Below, in pieces: positions 9,341 to 22,000 of a stretch of 64,000 bases of DNA (position 1 is its first letter; every line of letters begins with the position of its first letter). The notes beneath the pieces are model-generated. The model was given only the letters and a program-made list of their open reading frames with translations, did not search any database and was not told the DNA's origin. This DNA comes from Naganishia liquefaciens (taxonomy: Eukaryota; Basidiomycota; Tremellomycetes; Filobasidiales; Filobasidiaceae): NCBI GenBank assembly GCA_013423385.1, contig BLZA01000016.1:1-64000 (forward strand), in the 5' to 3' direction. A program made the translations under genes and the position numbers.

Positions 9341-11234
9341 ATGGCGCAGACATGAATAAATCGTAGTATCATTAGGATGAGTCCGCGTCTGAGTCTCTGG
9401 CGGGTCACGCGCGCGCGGACTTGACTCCAACTCTGGTCTTCCTAGTCCTCCGTGTAACTTGAGGGATTTGGAGCTTCGCTCTCCAAATACCCGGAGATAT
9501 TTGAAACCAGAGTCCTGAAGCTTGGACAGCTGTGCCCGAGGACCTTTGGTACTTTGGAATGTCTTGTTATCCTACAGCGGTACTACGAAATCTCCTTTTA
9601 CCATTGTAGCGATATATCGGATTAGCTTATTGGATAACGTGATACGCTGTCTCACCCCGATCGAACTTGCACTTGCAGGTAATTGTGTCAAGCTAAGCGA
9701 TGCTTCGCATCGACCTTCTGCCTCATCAAAATGCGCTGCAACCTCAGACTGGTCTGCTCCTCTCCGAGTGCTGCTGTCAACGCATCTTCTCTACGCCCTC
9801 GCACCTTAAAACCAGCCACAGGCATCCCCCCAAGCAATCCGATTTGCTTTCTGTGGCACCAGGACAAATGGCTGGAAGGAACCGTTGGAAAGCAAACAAG
9901 ACTCGCAGGATATGGCTGTGGGAACAGGGTAGCGCGATGCGGCAGGCAAGACCTTTGGGTGAGTACGTCCCCTGTCGACAGCTGTATGGCATCGCCTGAT
10001 CTCTCTCTCTCTCCCGTTGAAGAGTTCAATTGTATTCTTATAGATTTTCATCAGATTTCGATCCTCTAAAATTTCCTTGCCCCTGCCCGGCCTTCCTTGT
10101 GGTAACCTATCCTCCAAGATGACAACGACATGAAATACTCTGGCTTCAAGTGTTGCGCTTCCTCACAACTCCAGATGGATAGGGTGTATGACGCATCGTG
10201 ATGCGGATGGCCCGCCCGGTTGGCTAGGATGATGACTGCAATGTTGCGAATCACTGTCGGCCTGGCTAGGTAGAGGTAGCCAATAGTCAGTATCCTTTCT
10301 CTGCCTCCCTCATTTTCATATCCGCGTTCAGTTTGCTTTTGACTGACATCAACGTAATACTGCAGGACCGTTGTAATAATCTAACATGACAGCATGACAT
10401 CTACCACTACGTCCCATTTCATCATCGGCGCAGAACACCAACCTAGTCCTGAGAGGGGATGTAGATCATGAGGAAGCGAATGGCAGCAGACAAGAGTGTG
10501 TCAAGTACTGCTTTTCCTTCCTCACCTCTTCGCTATTCTGCCCCTCCCGCTCGTCGTTCACATTTACGTAAGACACAACATCTTGTCAATACACGAATAT
10601 TCATCTGCCTGTCTGTGTTGAGTCAAAGCTGACCCATCTGAGCTCCCGCGTGTATTCTAGTCAATTGGTACCGAAGCTGCATGCTGTCGAATCCTTCATC
10701 CTGCTCAGCACCGCCGTCCGAGGATGGACCGTTGCGGCTGGTCACCGCCTCGTCGGACGTTGAGGAGCTCCTACATCGTCGCACCGACCGAGGGGGACGG
10801 ACTCATTAGCACTCTGGCACTTGTAGAGCTGTAGGTGCGTCATGCCCTCCTTCAGTCGATGATAAAACTTTCAGTATCACCTCATTCTACCCTTGTCGCT
10901 AGAGTGCTCGTCTGCCTCTACATCGCTACATTCGCGCTGCACCCCTTCCTTACCGCGTCCGCCCCTTCTAAGGGGGCTCAGCATCTCGACAGTCACTGTC
11001 GGTCATCCTTAAATCGAGTTGTAGCCTATAAATCTCAGAGAACTCATCCTGACCAGCGCTTCTTAGGGTATACAACTTGCAGGTGGCAATAAGTCACAGC
11101 GTGTACCTTCCCTTCAGCAACGCTTTTCTCGCCTGACAGGATTGCCCCTCGGTCTTCCTCAATGGACTGACAAAGATCTCACCGCTATCAGTGTCAAGTT
11201 GAACAGACCCACGAACAGCCAGTCACTCACCATT
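9341..11234. other. About 1.9 kb without a recognisable gene
   Basis: Only short frames on both strands are present, none with a recognisable motif or consistent splice signals. A run of alternating CG lies near 9408-9418 and a TCTCTCTC run near 10000-10015. It separates the Copia relics from the 3' end of the Crypton gene and may hold unrecognised decayed repeats. Confidence 0.4.
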
Positions 11235-14054
11235 TCAGACAATACTCCCGCCCGTCCCTTTCTTCTTCTTGATCTCATTCTGCACTTTGGTGATGGACAT
11301 TCTGTTCGCTGCCCGATGGCTATCCAGCCTGCCGACGATCTCCAGCTCTAACACAGCGTGGACTTTCGCCAAAGTCTCAATCTCGTCGATAATGATCTTG
11401 CGACGTCCAAAGAGTTTCCGCTGACTATCAGACTTGCGCAATCCAGCCTCCACCATGGCGCGTACCGAAGGGCGGCCCGCCACTCCGATGTTTCATTCAT
11501 TCCATAGCTCGACAACAATGGAATGATTGCTCTCCATACAGAAAGCGGAAGGTATCGATACATGGCGAGTTCCACTGAGCCCAGAAAGCTGAATATTGCT
11601 GCCTGCGTCGTAATTGTCTTCATTATCGTCACTGATACATTGTCGAGCGGCTTCTCCTGCTGCATCCAGAAGCGGCGCGAGGGCGGGCATTCGGCAACCG
11701 GTGAAAGAGGCCGCGGGCGCAGAGTTGATCGGAAGACGATCGGAACGGCTGGCCTCACACGTCAGGGCCGAGGTGTCGGGGAATGGAGCGGCGATTGGCC
11801 AGCCGGAGGGAGATTGCGTCGCCTGCCGATGCACGTCGCCGGGGGAACTTTCTGTTGCGCTGCGCAACAACGTTGCGCTGCGCAACGCCCCCTCGGTGTC
11901 TTCTGCGTTCGGCAATCGTAATCTAGTCTCAGAAACACTCCCGGCCAATAGCTCCATCGCACCCGTCAGGGATTGAAGTACCGCGCCGAATTGACTGGAG
12001 CTCTGTGCCTGCCTCGCGATCCCCCTCTTCAGACGCGCGTCTAGACTCACCACATGATCCCGGATCCCAGCGATTTCCCCTTGCAGCTCGCTGCGCAGGC
12101 TTCGGACGTCCGCAGAGAGCACTCCTCGCGTATTGTTCATCTCCGTAACCACTGAGGCATCCGCTATCCCGTAGAATTATGTGATCGGGTTGCGATTTCC
12201 GGAGAAATACCGAGTCTTGGAGGATTATACGTCGCAGACGAAGAAGGAGGCGCGCCGCGAGGCTTCTCGACTCTGACTGGTCATCATCGTTCAGTCTTGT
12301 CATCCTAAAAGTGCGATATCGTTAGAATTCATCATGACACGCGATTTCTCCCTGCTTTTGGCGCCTGTACTCACCAAACGGAAACTTGAGGAAAGACCAT
12401 TTCCTGCAACTCCGATGGCGGCTCCAGGTCGCGCGAAATCCAGAATGAGCCGCGCTCGACTGTGAATCCGGCTAGGACGCGCATCGTCTCCCTTGGTAAC
12501 GTCGTCAGATAGCACTGGGTCATCGCGGACATGTCCCAGCGCCCCGCTCTTGCTACGTCCCGCTCGGACGCGCTCTGTAAATCTGCCATCCTAGCTGCTG
12601 ATCCGCGGAAGATATGGGTGACCTGGCTGGAGTTGTCTCCGACGCCGGATCGCTTGAGGAGGGCTTTGACCGCCTGATAATGGGTGTTTTTCTTCATTTC
12701 ACTTGTTTGCGTCGATCCGGGAAACAAAAAAAAAGCGGAAACCATTCTTTCGGGTTATCTAGGCGCGGGAACGCCTCCTGCCGGTCTCCAAACACCTCCC
12801 AGCTTTTGAAAGCTGTTGTATCGCGGGAACATCAGTGATCATCTTGACTGCTCACTGTCACCAGCCTGCGCATACCGATAGAATAACCAAACGCCCAGTG
12901 CGCTCAGGGGACAGAGATCCCACCGTTTATTCCTCATGGCTCCCATGGCGTGAGCTTTGCCTTCCTTGTTGGTCCTGCCGTTGAAAAGCAAAATGACGAG
13001 AATATCGCACAGAGTCGCTCCTTCCCTTTCGTCCAACGGTAGATGTTGCAAGTCGGCGAGCTGTATACCTCCTGCGCTTTCCCCGCGAAGCACCCCATAG
13101 TGCGAAAGCGCAGCAATAGCGCGATCTCTCAAGCCCTCGCGATTGTTGCGAAGAAGGCCTTCTCCAAGAATTGCCGCAAGTTCACCATTCGTGCTGTAAC
13201 CGTCAAGGAACGTATCTATATCACAGGAGGCTACTAATCAGTATCTCAGCTTCCTGATCGTTTAACGAAGCATCGAGGATCTTCGGAGATCTTTCAATCG
13301 CACAGCCACCTCACGATGAAGATGTACGAAGATAGGAATGCATTACACACTGATAAGGCTACAGCTACTCACTCTCCGTCCGATCATTCATGTGGCTCTT
13401 CGTTCTGACCGCGATCTCAAGCCTCTCGGTCTTTGCCAGGTTGATGACGGCGGGATGGACCCTTGGCGAGGGAAGCTGACCGTTTGGAGCCGCCTGTTGA
13501 TTTTTGTGAAGCCGACAAAGGGCAGACAGGTACTGATTGAGAACGGCGGCTCCCACTGTCTTGCCCGCTGCTTCCTCGATGAGCGCGGAAGCGTCCGATT
13601 TTTTCTTTCCCCCCTGCTTTCCTTTCGGCTTGTGTGCTCGTCCCACAACGCACCCCTTCAAAAAGACCGCAACCCTGCGGTGACCATAGTTCTACATTGA
13701 CAATTTCAGGGCATGCGAGTCAGCAAATAAGGGGCAAATCGTTGATCGATATCTACAATCCCATGACAAGTGCAAAGAAGCTTACCGCTTCATATCTTCG
13801 AGCGCCCTTCTGGAGGGATCTTCTATCTGCTCCAGGGTTACCTTCCCGTCTTTTATAGCTCGTTGCAAGCACCACTCCCTATATTCTCGCTGACCTGAGC
13901 CGTAGGCCGCTTTTCTTGCGGCTGGGGACACCTTCTCCAGATCGACTTCCATGGATTCCAATACAGCTTCATTGTCTAGTGTCAGAGGCTCGTCCTCTGT
14001 TCCTGCAGCCACCGGTATCACCATCGACACTCGCTGCATAAAGCCCGGCGCCAT
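11235..14054 (-). pseudogene. Crypton-type transposon gene: tyrosine recombinase with GCR1_C DNA-binding domain, decayed
   Basis: A multi-exon minus-strand model is supported: 14054-13786, 13674-13373, 13233-12856, 12812-12375 and 12304-11235. It encodes an N-terminal SAM-like core-binding part, then a tyrosine recombinase with the Arg of HYGVLRGES, the HIFR (HxxR) motif, the Trp of AGRW and the Tyr of MTQCYLTTLP. A coiled coil follows, then a GCR1_C-type DNA-binding region (AGRPSVRAM, GRRKIIIDEI). YR plus GCR1_C is the signature of fungal Cryptons, which move by site-specific recombination without TIRs. Damage seen: a one-base slip in a nine-T run at about 12727-12735, a frame change near 12170, and a TGA at 11493-11495 where GCR1_C normally has Trp. 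The T-run slip could be an assembly error. Confidence 0.75.
11854..11886. repeat. Tandem 18-bp unit forming two near-perfect 15-nt palindromes
   Basis: GTTGCGCTGCGCAAC occurs at 11854-11868 and again at 11872-11886. Each copy is a palindrome apart from its central base. In the Crypton reading frame it duplicates a six-residue LRSAT-type segment. Confidence 0.8.
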
Positions 14055-14409
14055 TGTTGCTGCGTTGAGTGGGAGTAGTCGTGAAGAACAGGTGAATTGG
14101 TGGAGTCTTGGCCAGAATAAAAGCAAGAGCGTCTTCCCATATTTGTAAAGGTGCCTACAACGTAACAACATGCGCATACTCATCCCCTCATGTGTCTTGA
14201 AAGCCAGATCACGTATCGCGGATATCTCCCTTACAATGTGCCGCTTTGCCAAATGTGCTGCAGTAGATGGAAAGCTAATGAAAAGAATGACCAAGAAAAG
14301 AAAACGGCCAAAAATCACGAATACTGAAGAACCCATTTCTGAACAGACATTTGAAAGAGTGTGTGGACAGAAGCCGGACTTAAGTCCGGACACTGTGGTT
14401 GTCTAGGAT

Positions 14410-15110
14410 TACATACTTATCTAGTATGCTGACGTATCCAAGAAAACGGCACATTCTGGAAAACTATCTACATGCGGTTTCTCCCTGGATACAAGCCCAA
14501 AAGTGTTACTGGCTTGAAGCTTGTCCGGTCCTTGTGCGGGCTCAAGAGATTTCCCCGCTTGTGGTGGCAGCTTATCAATAGCTACCTGGTCTTATCGGTT
14601 TTCAACGTCTTAACGCGGATTGGGGTCTCTACGTTAGGCATGGAGAACAATGCTACTTACTGCTCTACGTGTGCGACGTTCCGACAGCCGCACCCTCCAT
14701 GGAAGTGGTTAATGCAGTGAAGAAGCTCCTATCCGACAAATGAAAATGGTCTGATTTCGGTGAAGCTGCACACATTCTCGGTCTCAAGATCGAGCGTGAC
14801 CTAGAGATCGGCGCAATACGTCTAGATCTAGCCGCATATATTGCAGCTGTTCTCGAACGCTTCAGCATGCAGGCGTGCAACCCTGTGTCAAAGCCTGCGG
14901 AAAACCTCAAGCTAGTGAAACTCGATCCGCTCAATCCCGAAGCTGTACCTGCAAAACAACATGCCGAACAAGCTGCAAGGGGATCTCTATACCAAGCCAT
15001 CATTCGACTCAATTATATGGTGCCCGGTCACCACCCGGCCTGATCTGGCTTTCGCAGCTTCCTACCTTAGCCGCTTCAACAGCAATTCAAGTAATGAGTG
15101 ATCTTTTGAC
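14410..15110 (+). mobile_element. Copia reverse-transcriptase relic, plus strand
   Basis: Plus-strand fragments show Copia RT character: a GLKRFPRLWW segment near 14540 (family pattern YGLKQxPRxW), a region where the catalytic YVDD block is expected near 14665, and a following RT thumb-like stretch to about 15010. The orientation is opposite to the other Copia pieces. It is a fossil with several breaks, and no LTR or other domain was seen. Confidence 0.7.
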
Positions 15111-16517
15111 GCTTTCTCCCGCGATTGTGAGGAGCTGAGACCAATCTGTTTGGCGGTGTGAAGTCCTGGAAAGCGTCTTCGCCTTCGTCATCATCCTCCC
15201 CAATCTCGATAACACTGTCTTCATCAAATTTGTATCATAGCGAATGTCAGCGTGACACCAATGAATGAGTTGGATAGCTTACCGCGTCCGAAGTTCTGCG
15301 GTTGTTCTTCTTGATGACATTCTGCGGCTCTTCTCTACTTTTTGCCGAAGCTGTTGGGGATATGGCAGACGCAGAAGACCCTTTGTATTAAGGGCCAACC
15401 GTCCTTACTCAGTTCAGACTGCAGCTCGACCTTATGATCGATAGCTGACAAGTCAAAAGACTAAGTTCAAGTATAAGCCGGATCCTAACGTGCCAAGTGT
15501 TTTGTAATGCTCCCCTGTCTTAGCACCTGCTTCACTTATGCTTGAGCTTCAATGCTGATGACGTAAGGTTTGCAAAGCCTGACTCAGAGTATTGAACTTG
15601 CGCGTCAAACAATAAGATCTAATTTCGCCACCTCCAACTAGAAGAGTACAAGTCAGTCTGAATCTGTTTTTCTTATATAGCTATTTTAGGAGGCACAGGT
15701 ATTCCGGTCAAAGTTACAAGGGCTAACACGGTCATTCGGGTGAGTCCCAGTGCGGTGCGGTGAGGCCCGGCGCGGCGTCTTGAACACCAGCGCGTCTCGG
15801 TGATTCCCAGCGCGTCGCACCTGGGATCAGCACGCTCTCTACAGCAGTCGCGAAAATCCGGTAACCTTTTTTGATTGGCCGATTGCAGAGTCGGCTCTCC
15901 TTGAGCTGATCGACTACAGTTGGGAACTTCCCCGAAAACAAGTCTCGAAACCATAGTGAGGGCTTATACATAGTTATCTCCCATGCGGTTAAAGAAGCCA
16001 TCGAAGCTGGAGGATTGAGTGTACAGTCCTGTAACACACGGTATCAGCTCGCGAGAGCTGGCACCAAGGTGCTGAGAGTTATCACTTCGAACTGACGGGA
16101 CTACAACGAAGATCCATGCCATCAAATGAGAACCGTCGGTATGGTCAGGAGCCACGGCATAGCAGCACCACGAGGGAATGAAGAGAATGGGCTCGCGTCC
16201 CGGAGCGGAGACCGGACAACTCTGATGGAGAGTCGCTGTCGAGACACGCACAGGACTAAGAGTCACAGTGCCCCGTGCTTGCGGCGATAGCAATGTACTT
16301 CCAGACCTGTTGAACGGTTTAGAGGTCCAGGATGCTGTCCCAAGTCGCCGTCCCCAGCCCCGAAGCGTCCCCTATTGACGGACGAGTTCGGAAACAAAAT
16401 CTCTCGGCGGCCGGCGCAGCCAAAGCCAGGCGGTCGAGGAGGCTTATGAGTCACCGAGGGCCATCTTGTTGTAGTCGACGGCAATGCTGGTGGTTTCGCT
16501 CGTTCCCACGCATCATC
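15111..16517. other. Transition zone: no gene recognised
   Basis: About 1.4 kb lies between the last transposon relic and the first host gene. A locally repetitive GC-rich patch lies at about 15738-15830 (variants of CGGTGATTCCCAGCGC). Sequence just upstream of 16518 presumably contains the promoter of the VHS-GAT gene, but no clear TATA or other element was identified. Confidence 0.4.
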
Positions 16518-19027
16518 ATGCTCAACTCAGCCTCGGTAGCACGCCCATGGGCACAGACCTCGCCCATCGAAGCGCTCGTGGAACGCGCAACGGATCCGAT
16601 GATGCCAGAGCCGAATTTCGCAGTCAACCTCGAGCTGGCAGAATACGTCAATAGCAAAAAGGCCAATACGTGAGTCGCGGTCATCGGGGTTTCCAGATGA
16701 GGGGGGAAGACGGACTGCTCGGATGACGCTCAGGAATCCCCGTGTCATCGCTCGCCGTACGGAAGATGCGCAACAACGGTGACGTCTTGCCAGGATGAAG
16801 CCCGGACTGATCGTGGAGCTCTCGAACGACGAGGATGCTGATTTATTCTGCCATTTCCCCCAACTTTCGCTCTTCGCGGCAACCCGTCGCACCATTCACA
16901 ATACCTCCCTCGCCACCCCCTGCCTTCAGCCCACGCGAAGCAGCCCTCGCAACCGTACGCGCGATCAACTCACGCAACCCGCATACCGCACTGCTGGCGA
17001 TCCAGCTACTCAAGACGCTCGTAAAGGAATGCGGCTATCCATTTCATTTGCAAATCGCCACCAAGGAGTTTCTGAACGAACTGGTCAGGCGGTTTCCCGA
17101 GAGGCCACCGATGGTGTGCGGGCCGGTGATGGGCAAGATTTTGGAGGTGAGTCAGAGGAGCGGTTCCGTGGAGCGTGGCGACGTGGAAGCGCGACACGGC
17201 GAGGTGGCTAGACGCGAAGCGAGCAGAAGAGGCCTCGCAGGCAAGCAGATCCCGAGACCGTCGTAGGACAGCAGAGCGTTCGAGAGCCAGGGATTTACAG
17301 ACAAGCGTTAGTCACGGCGCCGCAGGCAAGGAGAGTCCTCGAGCGGAACAACGATTCTCAGCTTTGCAGGGAAGAATGTCTGCAAAGTGTCATCGGATGA
17401 CCGAGCGTGCGAGAAGCTGAGTAGGCTACCTGATTCCCGAGCAGAGAGAAAGCCAGAGTGCTTTGCAAGGCATCCCCCGAGGTTTCTTGGTGGCCCTAAC
17501 GAGGGGCGTCGAATCAAAGGAGAAACCTCTCCTCCCGCCGCTCTTCTATCAATTCTCCGCTGCCGACTGTACTGACCTTTGCTGCGCTTCCAGCTCATTC
17601 ACGAATGGAAAAACACCATTTGCGTTACGTCGAAATACAAGGATGATCTCGTGCATATTCGCGACATGCATCGGTTGCTAAGCTATAAAGGGTACCGCTT
17701 CAGATCCTTTGACGCGGTGCGGGCGATGCAAACCGTGGACGCAACCGAGGTGAGTCCTAAGAAGATAGCAGGCTCGCTTCGTCAGAGGCGGACGACGTGA
17801 CGGGTCGCCAGGGTCCTGCAAGACGGATACCCACGTTGCACCGGTGCTAGAGTAGCTCTGACGCTTGCTTCCGTGGAGATCACCCATCAGCGCTACATGA
17901 CACTGATGCCAGCATCTCCAGAACTTGAAATCGCCCGAAGAGCTACAGGAAGAAGACCGTGCCGCCAAGTCAGCTGTAAGTCCGCTTGATTTCTTGAGAA
18001 CGGCTGGCTCAACTTCCTCTCAGAAATTGCAAGAACTGATTCGGCGGGGAACACCAAGAGATCTCGCCCAGGCTCAGGAGCTGATGAAAGAGCTCTCGGG
18101 AGCAGTAAGTGAATATCCTTCTTCCTCTCTTCGCGCGCTGACATGGCCTACAGGAACCCGAAAAACAACCCGACTATGCATCTCAAACCAAGACTGAACT
18201 CGAAAAGGTCCAGCAAAAGGCTATTCTGCTAAACGACATGCTAAACAACGTCGCCGACGGCGAACAAGTCGGTATTGAGGGCGACGCATACGAGCAGGTG
18301 TCACACGTTCTAAAAGCTGCACGACCCAAGATCCAGAAGTGGATTGGCGATGCTGGCGAGGACAATGCCGATCTCATGGATCGGCTGCTCCTGATGAATG
18401 ACCTCATCAACAATGTTCTTGATCGATATGAGGCGTGCAAGAAGGGAGACTGGGCCAAGGCGGCGGAAATTGATGCCGCGTGAGTGGCCGCTTCTGGCTT
18501 TAGCTACAATGTCTAATGCCATTACCAGTCTCAATCCGCAAAACAAACCACCAGATCTCATTTCGTTCGATGCTTTCGCCGATGATAGTGATCTCAATGC
18601 GCTCAGCCAAGAGCCGTCAGCGTCGGCGCCCTCTGAGGCAGCACCGACGACATCTGTTGGTCTTCCTCTCGATTTGTTTTCCGCGCCGGCACCACAAGAC
18701 CTGTTTTTTGCACCGCAACAGCCGCAGACGTCCAGACCGCGGCAGGATCCAATGGCGTTCTTCAATGTGTCCTCTCCGACCCCGTCACCGCAACAAGGGC
18801 AAGTTTCGCAGCTTTCTGGCAACATGAACATGTTCGGGACTTTCGCATCCGCCTCAGGACCCGTGTCTGGTTCCTCGACGCCGGGCAACAATCCCGGGTT
18901 CGGCGCCGGCATTTCTTTGCCCCTGACTCCTTCCGCCGCACCGGCAGCCGCGCCCGCTTCCTCTTCGAGCAGCACGGCGAGCCAAGGCAAATCCCGAGAC
19001 CCGTTTGCGGATTTGGCCAGCTGGTAG
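16518..19027 (+). CDS. VHS-GAT domain trafficking adaptor (TOM1/GGA-like), 494 aa, 7 exons
   Basis: Exons are 16518-16669, 16930-17146, 17594-17749, 17922-17975, 18024-18104, 18154-18479 and 18529-19027; all junctions keep frame. Residues of about 10-175 form a VHS domain (ATDPMMPEPNFAVNLELAEY, then LLKTLVKECGYPFH and a HEWKNT helix). A GAT helical domain follows (about 195-310), then a low-complexity Ser/Pro/Ala tail with clathrin- or adaptor-type words (DLISFDAF, LDLFSAP). There is no gamma-ear domain, so it resembles TOM1-type more than full GGA proteins. Such proteins bind ubiquitin, Arf or clathrin and sort cargo at the trans-Golgi and endosomes. Introns 1 and 2 (260 and 447 nt) are long for this window. 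The start is the first ATG in frame with the VHS domain. Confidence 0.88.
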
Positions 19028-22000
19028 ACGGATGTTCTTAAGCAAGTTGTATAGCCAATAGAACTGGGATGTATACATGGCATTTGGTGCCATTTCGGCT
19101 GACCATAGCATGGAAACAGCTTGGCCACGGATGTGTGGCGCATGGCAATATCATAGATTGCACGGAAGCATGGTGAAAGAGGGTATCTGAAGCGCGAGGC
19201 ATCTGGATGGAGGCTCTGGCCTTTCCTGGACCTAGGGTTTTCAATTGAAGGCAGAGGGAATCTGACGGGGACATACCGACTTTATCCGATTTTAATCACT
19301 ATTTACAGCTCCGAAGTAGTAGCCTGGGCGGTAAGTGACCATTGAAATTTGGCGCCTGGTGTTTAGAAATGACGGACACATCTTTGCTACATCGCAGACC
19401 GAGATCGTGCTAAATATCGTTGGCTTTCTGCCCATAGCTACCGTATTGCGACCGCCAAGATATTGCGCCGCCCTTGTTTCCGGAAACGGGCCTGGGCGGA
19501 ATGAGTTTACGCTTATGCGCTCTAATGTTTGATCACTTTACCTCTCACTCGACAACACACAGTTTAAGCTCCGTCTAATCGGAAACATCCTGTCCAGCAT
19601 GTTGTTTCCATGGCAGGCAGACAGACATCTCGGACCTCCAGTGAGCGAGTTAGACATCGAACACGAACAAGCCCGAGCTCATTCGCGGATAGTGTTCAGC
19701 GCCTGCGACTGTACTGTCGTCAGGAGACCATGATCCTGATCCTTTTCCTCCTGGCGGTCTTTCCTCGGTCACGTCTGTCGTCGGTGTAGCAATACCGATT
19801 GAAACGGCAAAGCGATCAAGAGCGTCCACAGTTTGCGCCGCTAGAAAGCACTCGCGTTGTGTCCGTGTTGCTGTCGTGCAAGATCCGATTCCTTCGCTTG
19901 AACGGTGTCGCTGGATCTGGCCTGCGATCCATTTCGACAACGACCTCGTGGACATGGGCCAGACGGAACCGAGCGCGTCGTTTGAGATTTGGAATCCGCA
20001 CGCCAGCATCTTGGACTAGTTCTGTTGCACACTCATGATCGGCGATTGGCGCTCTCGATGCGTGTTATGCGCAAGGAGGGCTCTCTTGAAGGTCAATGCG
20101 ATGATCACCGTCATGCCTTGGAAGACAGGATGCATTGCTGCAGATTTGGCAAATGACATGGAAGCAAACGGAGTGGCTTTAGTCACGCCATGCTGACCAA
20201 CGCGGTATCGGACTTTCGGGCCACACGCCGGTGTACTTCGCGCACCGTCTTGAATTTTGAGCCACCCCTGTGAGAGTGCGACGGGATGATGGCGACGCTC
20301 ACTCCAGATATCATCCTGGCAGCTTTCCTGATTTCGACCTTGCCGACTCGGCTGTCCCCAAATGGAGCATTTTAACGATGGTAAGGAAAGAGGCGGGAAA
20401 AGACAAGCATATTGGTATTTACAGGCGTTTTGACAGATTTGCCCTGTGGTGACTGGCATCCATCTGTCAGATCAACTAGCCACACTGACAAGTCGCCACA
20501 GTTCTTCCTATCCCAATTCTCGGGAGCCCGCTCGGGCAGTGCCTGATGACCCAGGTCTCGGCTGCTTGCCATCTGGCCGACACCGGGGTGCGAAACACTC
20601 GCATACCGAGGTCGTTGGGGTAACTAGCTGACTAGCTTCACAGTTCACGACGCCGTTTTACTTCTGTTCCAGCTGCAAAGCTGCTGGAAAAACTAGCTGA
20701 ATTTCTTGGTCAGCTAATACTCCGAGCGGACTGACCTGGATCCTCTTTACGTTTTCAACTAATTCGTCGATCGAGCTAGCGACCAGCTTGTCCACCCAAG
20801 GCCAAATACTGTAGCTGAAGGGATCCGCAAGAGAAAACAGTCGCGATGTACACTGGGTGGAAGCAGATACCTGTCTTGTAGATTCACGTATTCCTCCTTG
20901 GAGAGATCCATGGGTGAGATCAGCAGCTAGATCAGCTGCCAAGCTAGCTGCACAGTCCTGATAGGCTCGAGAAGCCTTGAAGCAGGAGGCATCCATAGGA
21001 CCTAAATGATGGGGACAGATTGTATCGACTTCTGGAGTACCCTTCCCTCGTAATGGCTGGAGACATCTCGGAGAGCCTTCTATTTGCGCCACCGGGTTCT
21101 CCTGAAGGACTTCCTCTTGTTGACTGTTCCGGTGAAATTGCATCAGCGGACGTGATTGAGAGGTAATACTACCGTTGCGGATCATGTGCGCTTTCTGCTT
21201 TTGCAAGCAAATGTCATACAATACGAGACGAAGACAGCCAGTAATTTCTCGGGGGTGCCTTTGGCTCGAAACGATACGTATTCGGTCAACCGCAGTATAC
21301 GCCTCGTGCAATGGAGCCTGGTCCCTCTGTTTTCCGTCCGACTTCTTCCAGGGCTGAAGTTGATGTAGGGAGAGGAAGCTGTCGGCAGATGACATGCTGA
21401 GGAGAGCTAGCTTGAAAGCCGGAGTTCCAGTCTAGGTCGGAAGACCGGCCCTGAAACGCACCGGGGCTAAGCATCTGTGATTATGAATAAGCTGTACCCG
21501 GCGCGGTAGTCCGAGAGAGTGGTCTGCTCCCGATGTTGACGCTCTTCCGCATCATCTTTGGCCTGTGCTTGACCCGATCGCGCGCTCCCTCTCTTTCTCT
21601 CTTTTCATAGGCTCTGCGCGCGGCTCTTGGGTGGAAGATAATCGTGCGTCGATTTCCACTTCTCCATGACGGATGTTGTCGTCCGCTTCAACCGCGAATG
21701 CTGCCGTGGGGCAAACTTCGTCTCTCCACTCGAAATCGATGAGGCCAGACGTACGATAACAACGCAACCCTCGCAACAGTTGAAGGCGCAAGCTGAGCCC
21801 GGACTACGTTGAAGATTCGCTGTCGAAATCTCGAGCAAATGCAAGTCGAGTTTGGAAATCGATGAATGCGCCGTGAAACTTTGACTCTTGCCTTCCTATC
21901 CAGGTGAAGCAAACAGCGAGATTTCGGAATGCAAGCATTGTGCAAACGAGATACCTCGATCGCTTGCGATACCCAAACGGGTTTCTTCTCGTGCTGAATC

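Noticed and set aside
9688-10117. Overlapping short frames on both strands
   Set aside because: Mutually conflicting frames without domains or splice support; likely chance openness.
11493-11921. Plus-strand frames opposite the Crypton C-terminal exon
   Set aside because: They conflict with the coiled-coil and GCR1_C reading on the minus strand and show no domain.
15738-15830. Short GC-rich imperfect repeats, considered as an array
   Set aside because: Units vary in length and sequence with no regular spacer; not a CRISPR (not expected in a fungus) or a defined satellite.
18310-19143. 277-codon minus-strand frame
   Set aside because: It is antisense to the VHS-GAT gene exons 6 and 7, which carry the conserved domains.
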